From Solea solea (Eukaryota; Chordata; Actinopteri; Pleuronectiformes; Soleidae), in contig NC_081149.1 in NCBI RefSeq assembly GCF_958295425.1, forward strand, positions 12,482,961 through 12,546,960: a stretch of 64,000 nt of DNA, written 5' to 3'. Within the stretch, counting starts at the first letter, position 1. Every line of letters starts with the position of its first letter. The position numbers were made by a program, and so were the translations under genes. The notes beneath the pieces were generated by a model. That model worked only from the letters and a program-made list of their open reading frames with translations, was not told the DNA's origin and made no database searches. Positions 44,601-58,089 of the stretch are shown here, in pieces.

Positions 44601-46614
44601 ACTGTGAGTCGATGTCTGCCAGCAGATCCTCCTCTTCACTAAACGCAGCAGGAATGAATAAAGACATATACAGTAAATAGTAATACCTAATATGGCAGGA
44701 ACACACTTTTTTCAAATAATCAATCAGATGTTATATGTTGATTAAAGTCTAACTGAGCTTATTGTTGGGCTCAATTGTATCCCACAAATCTTAACTGTAC
44801 TGTGAGTGGTGTCAGTGCTGAAAAGGGCATTGTTAAATAACTTTCTCTCTTGAAACAATGCGTATTGAGAGATTATCCAAAGCAGGATGAGTTCAGCTTG
44901 TGAATAGAGTTGATAAATACAACACAGCAGTTTCAATCGTGCGCGCTTTCCAGTCATTTAAACCCTTACAAAATCTTTGAATGACGCCTCACAAGCCACT
45001 GTTTTTCTACTACAGTATTGAGAACAATATGAACACAAAATGTGATGCTGAAGGCAAAACAAGCACCCGCTAGTACTGTGTGTAAATGTATAGTACTTAC
45101 GCAGAGATTAGAGATAAATCGAGATTGTCGAAATCTCTAAAGATCTCACTGTATCGCTTGGTTTCAGATTTTGAATGCCTCTTCTTTACATCTGAAACGA
45201 CTAAAGGAAAAGACACGTGAAATAATGATATGGTCTAATACACAGTGTGTCAGATAGAGGACCAATGTAGATCTGAGATCCAGAAATATCTTCACCACCA
45301 AACACAGATCAATCAATCAATCAATCAATCAATATCAATATTTTTTTCCCCTTAGTTAAATTTGTCTTGGACTCAAGCTGTGTACATAAAAGCCCTCAAA
45401 ATAACACACTGTGACCACCATGACATGCCAACACACATATAAGGGTTAAGGCCAAACCAGAGACTGGTAGCATTGTGGGAGCATTAAGATCAACAGATGA
45501 ACAGGACACAGATTACTTTCTACAATCCCTAAGGTCTTTTCTTTAATATACTGTACAAGTTTGCATGGTGATGAAAGGATGAAGCTCTGTCCTGCTTTAC
45601 TTTACATGTGTTTACAACAGCTCTATTTCTTAGCTGCTCAACAAAAGGCATCAGATGCCCAACTAACAACATAAAACAAGAGAAAGATCAGTGGGGATAA
45701 ATATCAGTGGTAACAAAGCGGTAAAAAAGACAAATCAAAGTTATTTCTTATTTATTGCTTATTTCTAACACATGCATTTCTGAGAGAAATTGTTTTTTGC
45801 CTGAATGTGAACTAAAATGGAGGAATACATTTGGATAATGCAATGCTTTAACATTCATGCATTACCGTTTGATTTCCAGACACACTTAAAAACCTTAAAA
45901 CCTGCTGATTTACAACAGACACACAAAATGAAAAGGCAATCTCTCTCTCTCTCTCTCTCTCTCTCAGATGCATCTCCATTTTGGTCAACCACATCCTGCT
46001 CGCAGTTCGTGTCACGTCTCATTATGAACATTAAGCCCTTGTTTTTCACACCAGCAGTGTTTCAGAGTACGAATAAGAACTAAGAAGCAAATGTAATGCC
46101 CTAAATACAAAAAGAATTATCTAATTTTTATCAGATAGACGCGATATTTTAATGACCACATACAATTATACTTTAATGAAGTTATATATTCTTGGCAGTT
46201 TCCAACGGATTACAGTCCGTCGCATACAGAAGTCGCACAGAAAGGACAGAAGAAGACTGTGTCAAAGCAAAGCAAGAGTTCAGGAAGTTCACAATCCTTC
46301 TTTGACTGTCCAGGCACACGCAACCACATGTATCACTCATGTCCAAAGTCAGTACAGCAAGCCATTTTTTAAATAGTAAGATTATAATCCAATTCAAACC
46401 AATTAAAGACATTTTCAGGTAAGAGGCAGCATTTTAAATGGTTTGAAAACAAATCAAATCAGAATATAAAACCAATGTGGGCAACACAATATATGAAGTG
46501 AAAGACAACACTTACTGAAAGAAAAAACTTAAAAAAAAGAAAAAAGAAATCTAATTGTTTGTGCTCACCTGTGGCTTGTAAGGAATCCTGGTTTGATACT
46601 TGATCTTCTTCCAT
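35682..46614 (-). CDS. gmip: GMIP, F-BAR/C1/RhoGAP protein
   Basis: GMIP binds the GTPase Gem and stimulates GTP hydrolysis on RhoA. Exon 1 (46614-46569) starts MEEDQVSNQDSLQAT; exon 2 (near 45.15 kb) has KRYSEIFRDFDNLDLSL, matching the human YSDIFRSLDNLEISL motif that separates GMIP from ARHGAP29 and ARHGAP45. The F-BAR region spans about 42.3-40.2 kb (ALQYAKMWCRYAKDLLAWME, EIDKWRREFKEQWTKEQRR, coiled coil). The C1 domain at about 39.15-38.85 kb has a complete His/Cys set (THRLRKMKSKMAKCKQC, VECEE, GVALHRKCMEVC). The RhoGAP domain at about 38.8-37.9 kb has the arginine finger in GVYRVSGSKPRIQ and NLGIVFGPTLLRP. A proline-rich linker (RPDTPPPPVPTAP) and a long last exon (to 36.33 kb) follow, ending SGKDEQLFV. 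Domain order and the N-terminal motif make the assignment secure; a few internal borders are not fixed. Confidence 0.92.
45308..45332. repeat. (ATCA)n microsatellite in gmip intron 2
   Basis: Six ATCA units in the intron preceding gmip exon 2, on the plus strand. Confidence 0.9.
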
Positions 46615-47380
46615 TTCTGCTCTACGGTCACAGCAGCAAGAACCTACCGACTACACTCACACATAATCCACTGTACATACTATTGTGTCGAGAGAGTATT
46701 GTTGAGGAGGCAGGAAATCTGCAGTGCAGTACGTACATGCACTGACACACTTATCGGTAGCATGCTGCCATTTCAGCTCTGACAATTATCTTCCTCTGGC
46801 AGAGTGGAGGTTAGCCAATATTTTCACCACCACGGGAAGAGGAAGTGTAGCTTTCTGACACTGCAGACCCCGCCCATGCAGTGAGAAGGTGCAACTGTGT
46901 TTCAAGATTGTATTTGTTGTGAAAAAGAGTTCTGATTTTGACATCGGTACAAGGCATAGCTGATATTTGAAGCAAAGTGTCAAGTTAAAGTGATACCAGA
47001 TCAAATGTGAGAAGATGCCAGGTTGCTGGAAGACTCAGTTTCTCTCTGTGACAGAGCTCACCACTGTTTGAGGAAGACGTGGACTTAAAACCGTACACAG
47101 GTGTAACAGAGGCCCGGTTGGAACAAGGGCCTTTCTGCATGGAGTTTGCATGGTCTCCCTGTGTGTATGTGGCTTTTCTCTCTGCCATAATAATGCACCG
47201 AACTCCCTGCCATATATTGCAAATGTGTTACAGTGTGTTAAGTGAAGTGAAGTGAGCTTTTTCTGTTCACACTACTTTGTTACTGGCTGCTGAGCCGACA
47301 CAGCAAAATGGAAAGTACAGCAATATGCATCCTATATGCTGTAGCAATAAACCATTGAACCTTTTTCAAAAATTCTGCAT
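46615..47380. other. Intergenic, gmip upstream
   Basis: Contains the presumed gmip promoter next to 46614. A C/G-rich patch lies near 46830-46900. No exon or RNA gene was recognised. Confidence 0.45.
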
Positions 47381-47386
47381 TTTATT
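47381..47386 (-). terminator. Candidate colgalt1 polyadenylation signal
   Basis: Plus-strand TTTATT gives AATAAA on the minus strand, 766 nt past the colgalt1 stop. The interval 47387-48151 would be the 3' UTR; it includes a poly(A/T) run at 48092-48109. Confidence 0.5.
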
Positions 47387-48151
47387 TTTTGTTGGCACAA
47401 TGCACCAATAACATTCCCGTACAAAATCAGATGGCGAACATCTCCCATCAGTACCTCACAGATATCACATTCTTGAGACATCTATTGCAGCCATGAAAGG
47501 CAGAATCCAGGATGGAATAAATTATTTCAAAGCAAGACTGACATATTTGCTTTCAAACTGTTGCTTGTTTGTGTCTTTTGTTTCTTTGGCAAAGATCTGC
47601 TGCAAACATCTCAAGTGTTGGCTTATGTACAGTTGACCGGTAAGAGTTAAAATACTAACGATGAAAGCCAAAGACATGCAGATGTTTCTTTAAAATGATA
47701 CTGTCGATTTCAGTTTTGCTTTTGCTCAGTGACACACAGTACGGTTGATCCCTAATTCATTTGTAAAAGCATTTCACAGTGTAACGTCAAACTAGGACAA
47801 ACATAATTGCCCAGTGACTGAAATGTAACAGTCCAATTGCATCCTTGACTAATATATACTGTATATATTCAATTCTGTATGACAGACAGAAGCTGGGTAC
47901 TGCAAATGCCATCCCAAATGGCAAGTCTAGTGCATTTATATTCGATACAAACAGCATGATGGAAAGCATAAGACACACCTGATCCCCTTTTAATCTGTCA
48001 CATCTACATAAATTAAATCTTTCTCCAAACTCTGATGTCACATCCCCGTGGTGATACAAAATACAAAGTATCACAGATGACACCTTGTTAAAAAAAAAAA
48101 AAAAAAAACAAGTTCATTTGCCCTGTGCACCTGTGAGTTTCTACAAGGGTC

Positions 48152-51100
48152 TCATAGCTCGTCTCGTGCTGTACTGTCCAGAGGGGACTGTAGCACATCT
48201 GAGTTCTGGGCCTCGGTGCTGATCTCAGCTTGCTCCCCAGTTTTTCCTGAGCGGGCTCTGTCCCAGTCTGTACGGACCTTGTCGTTGTCCCACACCGTGG
48301 AGGTTTCAGTGTCGCTGATGTAGCCCGGGTCGCCAGTGTAGTGTGTTGGATACACTAGAAGAGGCTCTGCGGAAAACGCCTTCAAGTCCCTGGTTTCAAA
48401 CTGCTCCATATAATCAGTCCTGTGGAGGAGAGGGTAATGTCAAGCACCACAAAAACAGGAACATCTCCTAAGCAGAAGTGCAGTATACGTTATGTGTGCT
48501 CACTTACATAGGGTGTTTATTGAACATGATAGGAAGAAACTCATCCACTGGTAAAATCCTCTTCAGAGGTTCAGCTTTCAGAAGCTTCTCAGCACCTTGT
48601 AATGATATCATATAACCTAGTGTCCAATATGAATAGTCTGCTTCCACTAAGTTGTGTATATTAGGCACCGCTTTCTCTGGATGATCCACTTGCATTCTCT
48701 TACGACCAATATAACTACAAGGAAGAAAAAGGAAAATACAAGTGAGTAACAACCTCGGGAATCAAAGAAGGACGTAAGTAAGTAAGTAGGTAAGTAAGGA
48801 AGAAAAAACTCACATGAGATCCCAGTCCAGTCCTTCTTCCTGTATTTCACTCATCAAGTTCATTAAGCGACGTTTGAAAAAGACTTCAAAGCGCAGGTCA
48901 TCTTCAATCACCAGAGAGGTGGTCAGGCGTCGCTCCTCTATCTAGAGCAAGACATAGTTGTAATGATAAGTAACTTGGTCTACGTGCTTCACAAATGTGA
49001 CTTCTGAGGTTCACCTCTTTCCAGATTTTATAGTGGGAAAGGAAACATCCCAGTTCTCCTTTTGTCAGTGGTCGACCATGATAGGGGTCACTGTATCCCG
49101 GGAGCATATGGATGCCCAGAGATTGAACTTCACTGGCATTCATTGCTCTGAAATAGGGAGAGCATAACAAATATCACGAAATGAGAAAGAGTAGACGTGT
49201 ATTTCAATCAGTAGACAGCAATTTTAAAAAAGAATAAACTTACTTTCCATCTACGGCTGCAATGACCTTACAAGCAATCTCCTGCTGGTACAATGCCCCC
49301 AGCATACGATCTCGGCGGTCAGTCCGTCTCTGTAGGTTAATCATGAAAACCTGCACATGGGTAAACAGGAGAACCATTTACTGTAATGACACATTTCTAA
49401 CAGGAGGGGGAGGGGGGGGCATTAAGGACAGACGTGGACAAAGGGCCATTTTGCAGATTCCATCTTCACATCACTCTGTACTCACCTCATCAAATCCCAT
49501 TTTATCTGCTTTTTTTCTAGGAGCACGTATGTATTTGGAAGGCATCACTGGGGAATTTCGCACTACACAGTGAGAGGGAAGATGGACGCAGAAATGGTAT
49601 AAATGTCACATAGAAACTAATCCTAAGCTAACATCTGTCATGAGATGAAACAGCAGCAAATGGAATATCACATTTAAAGCCAACGGAAAAAAGAAGTGGT
49701 GTGGAAAAAAAGAAATCCTACAGTGGGACTGCAAGCTACTCACCGTTAACTTCCAGCACGGTATGCAAGAAGCTGTCAGCTTCATCTTGCAAAGTATTAT
49801 GCGATCGGAGGGGCACAGGGAAGTATCCATAGGTCTCTTTGTTACATACAAACATTTGAACATCTGTGGAGAGAAATGTTTTACACCAGTTAGTTCACAG
49901 TGTTAAATGTTTGGGGAAAATGTTTGACATATTTTAATTAAGTCTATACCTGCCATCCTAGCAGAGTATGCAAACACAATAATATCATCAAACGCCCAGT
50001 TGTATTCAGGGTGTGGTGGATGAAAGGCCAGCTGTTTGGATGCCTCTTTCCTCAGGTCAATCAGGAAGGTGGAGTGGACCATGGGTACAGCAAAACAGCC
50101 CTTACGCAGCTGCTTCCTAATGGGTATGTAGGCAGGGGTGCGCTTATAGTAACCCTGAATGAGCAGAGTTGATTAACAGTTGAGGATTTGAGAGCATTCA
50201 TTAAAGCAACATTAACAAATGTGTGCACCCAAGTACCTGCGCAGTCATTCCACACCAGAAGTTTGAATAGGCCGCACGGGAGTCAAGCATTGGGGCGATG
50301 ATGGTCTTATTCTCTCTCATAAGCTTCCACATCACATCGGGATTGGTGAGCAAATTATCACAGTCCACCAACTACACAAGGAAGAGACAATACACAAAAA
50401 ACAAACAAGTATTTGCAAGTAGTTTCATACTATAAACTGACTCTGACAGCAAACGAAATGTTTATGGTTATGAAAAAGGCAATAAAACTGAGATGGTAAA
50501 AAAAATCACCAACTTCTGCTTTTGATGAAAAAGCTATGGGAGTTTCTAAAAAGAAAAAATCTATCTTAAAATTATTGCAGTTCTGCACATATTGTGCTTC
50601 AAAATTATACCCCAGGGAAGCTCAACAAGATGTGCTGGCCAGGGGAATACAAATCAAAATGCGCACAGACAGGCATTTTAATATACGGTTCATGTTGAGT
50701 CAAGATTTGTGTGAGTGTATGGATCCAGATGAATCAGACTGGATAAACTGCAGCCACAAAAAACTGAAAAAAAAGGCACAATTCCAAGCGCTTAAATTGT
50801 CCTGGAGATGTGGACACAACTCTGTACTTATCCTTCTGCTGCTATTATTGAACAATAAAGATAGTCTGGGTAGAAATTCTTCCTCAGTTCTTAAAATAGA
50901 AACACTCCCAATGTTACTGGTTACTGTGCTTTTCAGAGCCAAGACAAAACTGTTCCGTTACCCTACCATAAAGAAGTCCGCCCACATCTCACGAGCTGAC
51001 TCCAGTGCGACCTGCCGAAGCTTCATAACATGCTCATAACGGAGGTCAGTCCACTGCTTTGGACCATCTTCGTCTGTGTAACGTCTGCAAGAGACATTTG

Positions 51101-53750
51101 GATACTTGAGACTGATTTCATTGGATCTGTGAACCATTCTCAGCGACACAAACGTTTAACATGAAGTGACCAACCTGGGTTCCTCTTTTGGCCTCCATTC
51201 CACATAATGGTAAAGTTTCTGCACTTTGACGAGCCAGTCACGCAGGATGACAGTGGTGTTGTCCTCGTTATGATCAGTCGCTACCCTGTTAATATACAAC
51301 AGATGTGACTGATTAGAAGGAGAACATTCAACAACAACTAAGACCAGGAAAAGTAAAACAGTGACAATGGATGAAAAGTAGCACAAGTGTCAAACTGGAT
51401 CCATGAGTGGAAAGGGGATACCAAGACTAAAATGACAATAGGTCTTTTGTATTTTATGTAAACTCATTGTCTGCAGCTGTGGGAACCAACACCAGTGATA
51501 AGGACAAATCACAAAAGAAAAACACTGTACTTTTCTTTGATTTTAGAGCAGATTATCACATTTAAGGGATGTGAATTAAGGTAATAACTTGTGAATTTAA
51601 TCTAATTCTGAAAAAGAAAAAAGAATCAGGCCACTTAACGATAATCCTGTCCATTGGGAAAACTGAGAATTCATGCTACAACATACAGTCGCCCACAGTA
51701 TTCATGTCCTTTGCATTTTTTACTGCATAAAGAACATCTGCACCAATGTCAGCCAAGCTTGTGTTTTGACCATGTGGGTGACAGCCACGATGGATCCACT
51801 TGAAAGGCTTCACATGGATCTGTGAGAACACTGCAGCTCCACGCTAAACAAATCACTCCAGCGGTCCGTCCTTCTAAATCCTCACACAAGAATTACACTG
51901 AATCATGCTCAACCTTGATGGCATCACATTTATTCCACTGTTGCTCCAATGAAGGGCAAATTGCGTACACTCTAAACTTGGGGCTTGTGCGTGTTTACAA
52001 GCAGCTGCAAAAAGCTTCAGCAAAAAGTTACAGTTGTTTAGATTTTCCAGATGCTGGTTAATGTGTTTGCAGAACGTGTCAAAACACAACTGCCCTTACC
52101 TCCAACACATTCACACAGGATTACTTTGACTGACAAAATTAAAGGGGTAAATTAACAAGATCACTTACATTAAGTTCCTTAACACAGTGAAACTTGATCA
52201 CTGGGTGAGAAGCATATCTCTTTAAAACCTCCACGCAGTCGTGGAGAACGCTCAGAACTCCAAGTAGTATAAACATGGGTGGGCTGTCGGAGCATGTTGC
52301 TTAGTTATTACAGCACCTCCCTTTCACTTCGCCTGGCTCTTGCCTGAGCTTTAGACATATGTTTAAAAGGGTTTATAACATCAATTTGCACGTTCTAACT
52401 GCTTGAAAGTTTGTCGCAAATAACAGTTTGCACTGCAGTCGTGTTAAGTCTAGAAAACAGACTGTGGAACCATGGCACACTTATCCGAAATGTTTTAGAA
52501 TTCATATTGAAATGTAAAACAACTAGTCAAAGACAAATCCCTTCTTAAAACCAATTGTTTTGGCCTTTTATCTTTTGGTGTTTTATTGCTTTATTTTACT
52601 TTACTTGCTTTTGGTCTGATTTTCATTTCTTTTTAATTAAATAACCTTTAAATTTTGTGTTCTGAATGTTGAAAAACTATTTCCTTCATGTTAAAAGTGT
52701 TAGATAAGTCAAATAATATATTATTGGTAGAAGTAGGAGTCCTGTCCCACTCTCTTTCCAAGCAAAGTATCCTGTGCCAAGGCTTCAATGGAACAGATGA
52801 ACATGAATGGAAACAATATACTACAAACTACATAATGCAGTTAATGCAGCTGTTTGCACACCATGGTAAACACTGCCAATAAAGCTCTGCAGAAGTGGTC
52901 TTGCCAGATGTACATCACTAACATGATCATACAAAGTGAAACACACACTCTCCATGTCACATTACACATTTATCATGTGTCTAAATACTAATCAGAGGTG
53001 ATGTGGGCTGGGGAAGAAGAGTCAGAGTGGCTGTGTGTGTGTGTGGTGATGATGGATTGCTCAGACAGCACTAATGTATCCTTTAGTATTGCCGTGTTAA
53101 ATCATAAGCTCCCCCTGTGGCCGTATCAGTCGTGTCCCCTCCCCTCCACGTATACAGATCAATGCATGGCTCCTCTGATGAACAGTAACCAGATGGCCTC
53201 ACCTCTGTTAAACAGACAGCTCGCTGTAATATCATCAGAGGCGTTGATTCTTCTTTTTGATACAATTTGTGCAATTTTTCTTTGAAACATGAAGTGAAGC
53301 CTGCGTAGCGAAACTTGGCTACAATGTTACCAATATAACCCAGCCATTTTCTGTGGGACCACCCCCTTTTTTTTCTCCAACTCTTCCACATAACTCAGCA
53401 AGTTCATTCAGTATAGTCATATCGTGTCATGCGACATATACATATTTTAATGTTTCTATTTTTGCAGAAAAGTGAATGTTCTAGCAGGAGAAAAAACATT
53501 ACCGTGAAGAAACTCACCACAGAGCCATGCGGTCCTTGGGATAGTTGAGTCGATCAAAGGCCCCGAGAAAATACGGCAGGGAGTGTTCGGAGTTTCTGCA
53601 GATGAGGGCGACGAGGTACCGCGGAGCCAGGAGCGGAGACTCGGGGCACCAGCGCTCCTCCGCAAAGTATCCCTGGGCAGGGGAGCAGCAGCAGGACAGA
53701 AGGCAGAGGAGCAGCGCGGCGCAGAGGCAGGCCAAGTTTGCACAGGACAT
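48152..53750 (-). CDS. colgalt1: COLGALT1, procollagen galactosyltransferase
   Basis: Transfers galactose to hydroxylysine of collagen and related proteins in the ER lumen. The chosen start (53750) puts a signal peptide ([18 protein letters not shown]) directly at the N-terminus; an in-frame ATG at 53783 would add 11 residues ahead of it. The mature region begins [20 protein letters not shown], matching human YFPEERWSPESPLQAPR. Later exons encode [18 protein letters not shown], the DxD-type motif [12 protein letters not shown] (50.36 kb), [23 protein letters not shown]-type and [19 protein letters not shown] (49.05 kb), [19 protein letters not shown] (48.9 kb), [15 protein letters not shown] and [20 protein letters not shown]. 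The final exon ends [11 protein letters not shown], an ER-retention signal identical to that of human COLGALT1. Both glycosyltransferase modules look intact. Confidence 0.95.
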
Positions 53751-54514
53751 TGTGACATTAAATGAAGAAATACTTTGTTTCAAAATTCTAGGTGGGTGGG
53801 TGGTGGTTGTGGCTCGTGATGGGGCAATGTTTAAAAGTTGCCTCTTTACTTTTCGCGGTCATCACAAAAAGGCAAAATGAGTGCAGCAGCTCCTGATGTG
53901 ACAACACTGCAAAGTTGAGCTTTAAAGGGGCGGGATGTGCTGTGATCTTAAAGGGGATGGACTACTGAACATGCATACACAGACAGTAAAGGCACAAAGA
54001 ATAATGTTTCATTGGCATTTTATTACCTTTAATTGCTTATAACAAAGTTTATTGTATGTTTGAGGGACGGAAACACGCCTCTAATGAGCTAAGCATAATA
54101 CCATACCTTACAGTACAGTAACAACATGGTAATACCTGAAAAGGACTATCCAATGATATAGCTTGGTAATGAGAATTACAATCACTGCAATGCAATCACA
54201 TGAAAAGGTGTGCGGATCAAAATGAATAATTGACATATTAACTTGGTGATTCCTATAGAAATAAGGTGGAATTACCATATTACTTCCCTTTTACAAGACT
54301 ATGAGCATATTGTTACTTTACTGTAATGTTAATGACGGTGTCATGTGAATGGATAAATGTGTTATGAATATCCAGTTTACTAAAATCGTACCTGCGTGCC
54401 TGACATCGTCTGACAAGACTTCTGCTTTAAATAATAGTTTTATCTGATGTTGTTTTTCCAGCTGTCTTTTTATTTAAAATGCTTGATGGTTGCAAGACAG
54501 GTCCCACTGAAACG
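53751..54514. other. Spacer between colgalt1 and pgls
   Basis: Holds the colgalt1 promoter at its left edge and AT-rich sequence otherwise. TTTATT at 54019-54024 and 54048-54053 could also act as minus-strand poly(A) signals of pgls. No exon was recognised. Confidence 0.4.
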
Positions 54515-54520
54515 TTTATT
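54515..54520 (-). terminator. Candidate pgls polyadenylation signal
   Basis: TTTATT (AATAAA on the minus strand) about 320 nt past the pgls stop; a second copy lies at 54469-54474. Confidence 0.4.
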
Positions 54521-54840
54521 GTGCACACTGCAAATGTCTACAGCATTCTTGTTGTACTAAGACTAGTTACAATACCGATAGTAAGCAATACGTGTTGTGT
54601 AAGGTGACTTTAAAACTTAAATAGTGCTTAACCTCTGATGTACCTCCTCACATGAACAATGAACACACATGCACACACATTTAGATGGAAATTTCAACCA
54701 TGTTGTGAATTGTTTGGTCCCCGTACCCTCTCTCAACTGATGTGTAAACTAATTAAACACTTTGTTGGGATGTGAGAGTGGGATTGTTCTGCACCATTTC
54801 AAGTCAATTCATTTATATTCACATCATTGTTGGAAAGGCT

Positions 54841-57601
54841 CTACAGTTTGGCTCCTGAGCCTGGCCTCTCTACTGGAATAGTTAAGGAGGCAGCTGCAGG
54901 GTCATCAACAAGCCAGAACAGCTCACCATTGGTTGGGACAACACGGGCTGCTGGAAAGGCTGGACCCTCTCTGCCCTCTAGCACTTCCTGCAAGAAGGTG
55001 GACACCGTGTTACAATACAATAGCAAAGTAAATATGATAGAATGAAACATATTTCTCCTAAACCAGTGGGGGAGTGGTTAACAAAACTTTTTCCCTTAAT
55101 TAACTTGTAGTCCTTTTTAATTTTTCCACTCAATCTCTCAGTGGTAACTATAACCTTTTAATTTAACCTGCATGGACATAATGTAAGCTGATCTATTGTG
55201 TCCTCACTGGCCTTTAGATTCTGTTTTTGAGATGCGCATGTTCAAGTCTCTAAATATTACCTTCAAAATGGGTGCTTTACTTCCTCCTGTTGATACAAAA
55301 GTCACACAGCGTGCAGAGTTCACCACTGGAAAAGTCATAGTTACACGCTGTGGTGGTGGTTTGGGAGAGTCACTGATTGGGGCCACAATCTTCTTGGTTT
55401 CCTGAGTATGAAGTTCAACCAAACCCAATCATGTATCATGAGTAAAATGTGCAATTGTCACAATGTGCCATTGTGAAAACCATGAGAAAAATGACACAAA
55501 CAGACATGTAAACAAATAGGCACAACAATGAAGACCAAAAAAATAAAAAAAATTAAGCCCTATCAATGATTTGCAGGCAGAAAGATCAAAGTCATTGGAA
55601 AATGGTCCTCACCTCCAAGAGAGGGTGGTCTGGGAAGAGAGAACAGGTGTGTCCATCAGGCCCCATGCCCAGCAGTAACAAGTCAAACACAGGGAAGTCG
55701 TCATCTGGGAAGGCCTGTGTTTGAAAGTAGCAAAAACAATACCATAAAAATTCAGATGCAAAATTATTGAAGGCTGAAAGAACATGCCTATGTAATCATA
55801 GAAATAGAATAGAAACATTTTCATTCTGCAGCATGAGAACAGACCCCAACATACAGCCAGAGTCACAAAGATCCCTTCTTAGCAGGAAGAACAAAACAAC
55901 CATGCAACAGATGGTATAGCCCCCATAACTTGATCTGTGAGACACCAGATTGTAGCAGCAACCATTGTTTTAACTATTCTCAATTCAATTCAATACAAGT
56001 TTTTAATATCACTTAGACATAAATGTGCATGTCCGTTTAGCTGTAGGTCAATGTATTATTTGTAAAAGTACTGTACATTTGTAGTTGGACATATGTAACA
56101 TACTGATAAATGTATGGTTTTTGATTGTGCAGAAAGAAAATACGCTTTCTTCTTATTGGTATTACCTTGATCATGAACAACCTAACTATAAAGTACCCTG
56201 AACATCTGCACACGTGTTCCTACAAATGTTATTCATAGTAAATTCTCCCAAATGCCTAAAGCTTGTTTACTGTGCTCTACTGTGCGTGATGTGCATACCT
56301 CCTTCAGTTTGTGGGTATAGTCCTCTGCACACTCACTGACAGGCAGAGTTGAATCAATGGTTAAAATCCGACTGTCAGGGATGTTGACCTTGGAAAATAA
56401 TTTACTCTAGAAAAGGAAAAAAAAGATACATATTTCACTCTCCTGTGATTGCAACATTGTTAATTGTAAAAACTGTCCTCAGCTACCTTGTATAAACCAT
56501 ATGTGCTCTCGGGATCATCAAAGGGAACCAATCTCTCATCACAAAAACCAACCACCCACTTGCTGCAGTCCAGCTCTGGCAGGGCAAGCAGCTCTTTGCC
56601 GAGCATGGAGACTAAGCTTCCGCCAGACAGTCCCAGAGTGAACCTGCCACGGGAGGTGATGGCCTTCTCAGCTCGAGAGGTCACCAAATGGGCCAGCACC
56701 GGGCCGAGCTCCACAGAGGAGGGGAAGACCACAATTCTCCTGGCAGCCATGAGAGCACTGTCCGAACCAGAGGGGTGAGATGGAAAAAACTTTGAGCTAC
56801 ACATGAGGAAGTTTTCCCTTTTGAAATTTATCAAAGTGTGTCTGTAAATATTCTATCATTGAGTCATATAAAAAAAAATTATGTAATGTGCTGGTGTTGT
56901 TATGTTAAGGTCTTTTTTCCAGCGTATTTATACTTAAGTTATTTTTATACTGTACTGTAGCAAAGGCTATGCAGACTGTGGACTACAGAATAAAACCAAG
57001 AACCACAAGGGCATACTGCATACTGGTGAGTGGCTCACCACTTCAATGAAACACACTGAGAACAAGAGTGAGTAAACTACATTCTGGGCAATATATAATT
57101 AAGTTGTCCAAGTCCTACATCACAATGAGTCAGCAAATATTCTACACTGAATTCCACTGATACCGTCATTCCTATGGACTACGTAGGGAACCACCTTCGA
57201 AGATTTGGTTGGCCTTTTACATAAGATTTATTTATATCCTGTTTTAACTACCACGCATAAGATTAATTTGTGATTCGTCAAACATATACAGGATCCAGAA
57301 CGAGGGTTAGGGTTAGTGGTATGTGGTTCCCCGTATTAAAAAACGACCTACATATAATGTTGGTAAACTAAAGCCATTCTTTCAGACCATTTGTACTGAA
57401 GTTGACTACTACTGTGGCTAAATATGTGCAGTGCAGTGTAGATTTAAGCTAATAACAACAACGGCATATTGCATTAATCAATCACTACCCGAAATATCAG
57501 GAGGCGAAACTAATTTTTAACTGAATTCATATCACAGTCTCTCTTGTTTCTCATGAGAGGAAGTTTCCTTACCTAGATAGAAGTTCAGGTGCCGACATCA
57601 T
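54841..57601 (-). CDS. pgls: PGLS, 6-phosphogluconolactonase
   Basis: Cytosolic second enzyme of the oxidative pentose phosphate pathway, hydrolysing 6-phosphogluconolactone. The first exon starts at 57601 (MMSAPELLS, two adjacent ATGs) and its donor CTAG|GTAAGG joins in phase to the exon encoding [19 protein letters not shown]. Family signatures in order: [40 protein letters not shown] (56.5 kb), [17 protein letters not shown] (56.35 kb), [19 protein letters not shown] (55.65 kb), [20 protein letters not shown] (55.3 kb) and a C-terminal exon [16 protein letters not shown] ending at 54841. The catalytic-loop GPDGHT and the CDERLVP motif are intact. Length is close to the human 258 aa. Confidence 0.95.
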
Positions 57602-58089
57602 GTGGATTTTCGGTCGGCGAATCTATTTCAACGAACTACTTCCTTAAATGACTTTTCAAGAGCCAATCAGCGTCGGATTTTAGACCGCACTGCCTTCTGG
57701 GCATTTGATTTCTAAATAGCTCGCCCTCAAAGGCGGTTAAAAAAGACTTTTCCAGACACAAACAGAGAAGTGCAAGTTACAAAAACATATTTAATTATAT
57801 TTAGATGAATGTCGCTCAAAACGGGCTAAGCTTAATTCACCGAAGATTCAGATAAACCATTTTATGATTAGCGGTTGCTATGCATCCTCCTGACCGGCAG
57901 ATGGAAACAATGCACCACGTCACCAACAGTATGAGCGTGTAGCCTCGATCGCGCGTGCATTGGGGGAATGCACACGCAGTTTATATTCTGCATTACATTG
58001 TAACTACATCTTAACAGTGAACATTAAGGGTCTTCTCCCTGTGCGTTTTGAACGCGTACATTTCTCGCGCGTCACAGAAACTCTCAACA
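57602..58089. promoter_or_regulatory. Divergent promoter pgls/zinc-finger gene
   Basis: The pgls (minus) and zinc-finger (plus) starts are about 490 bases apart, head-to-head. A CCAAT box (AGCCAATCAGCG) sits at 57663-57667, about 65 nt upstream of the pgls start codon. The right part is CpG-bearing (GATCGCGCGTGCAT, TCTCGCGCGTC). No TATA box was seen. Confidence 0.5.

Noticed and set aside
49262..49573. 103-residue plus-strand open frame inside colgalt1
   Set aside because: Antisense shadow of a colgalt1 exon plus intron.
50536..51039. 167-residue plus-strand open frame inside colgalt1
   Set aside because: It runs through an intron and antisense to a well-supported colgalt1 exon; no domain, no promoter or splice context.
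54827..55428. Plus-strand open frames over pgls
   Set aside because: Antisense shadows of the last two pgls exons.
57300..57325. GGGTTAGGGTTAG near the pgls intron
   Set aside because: Only two units; chance-level.
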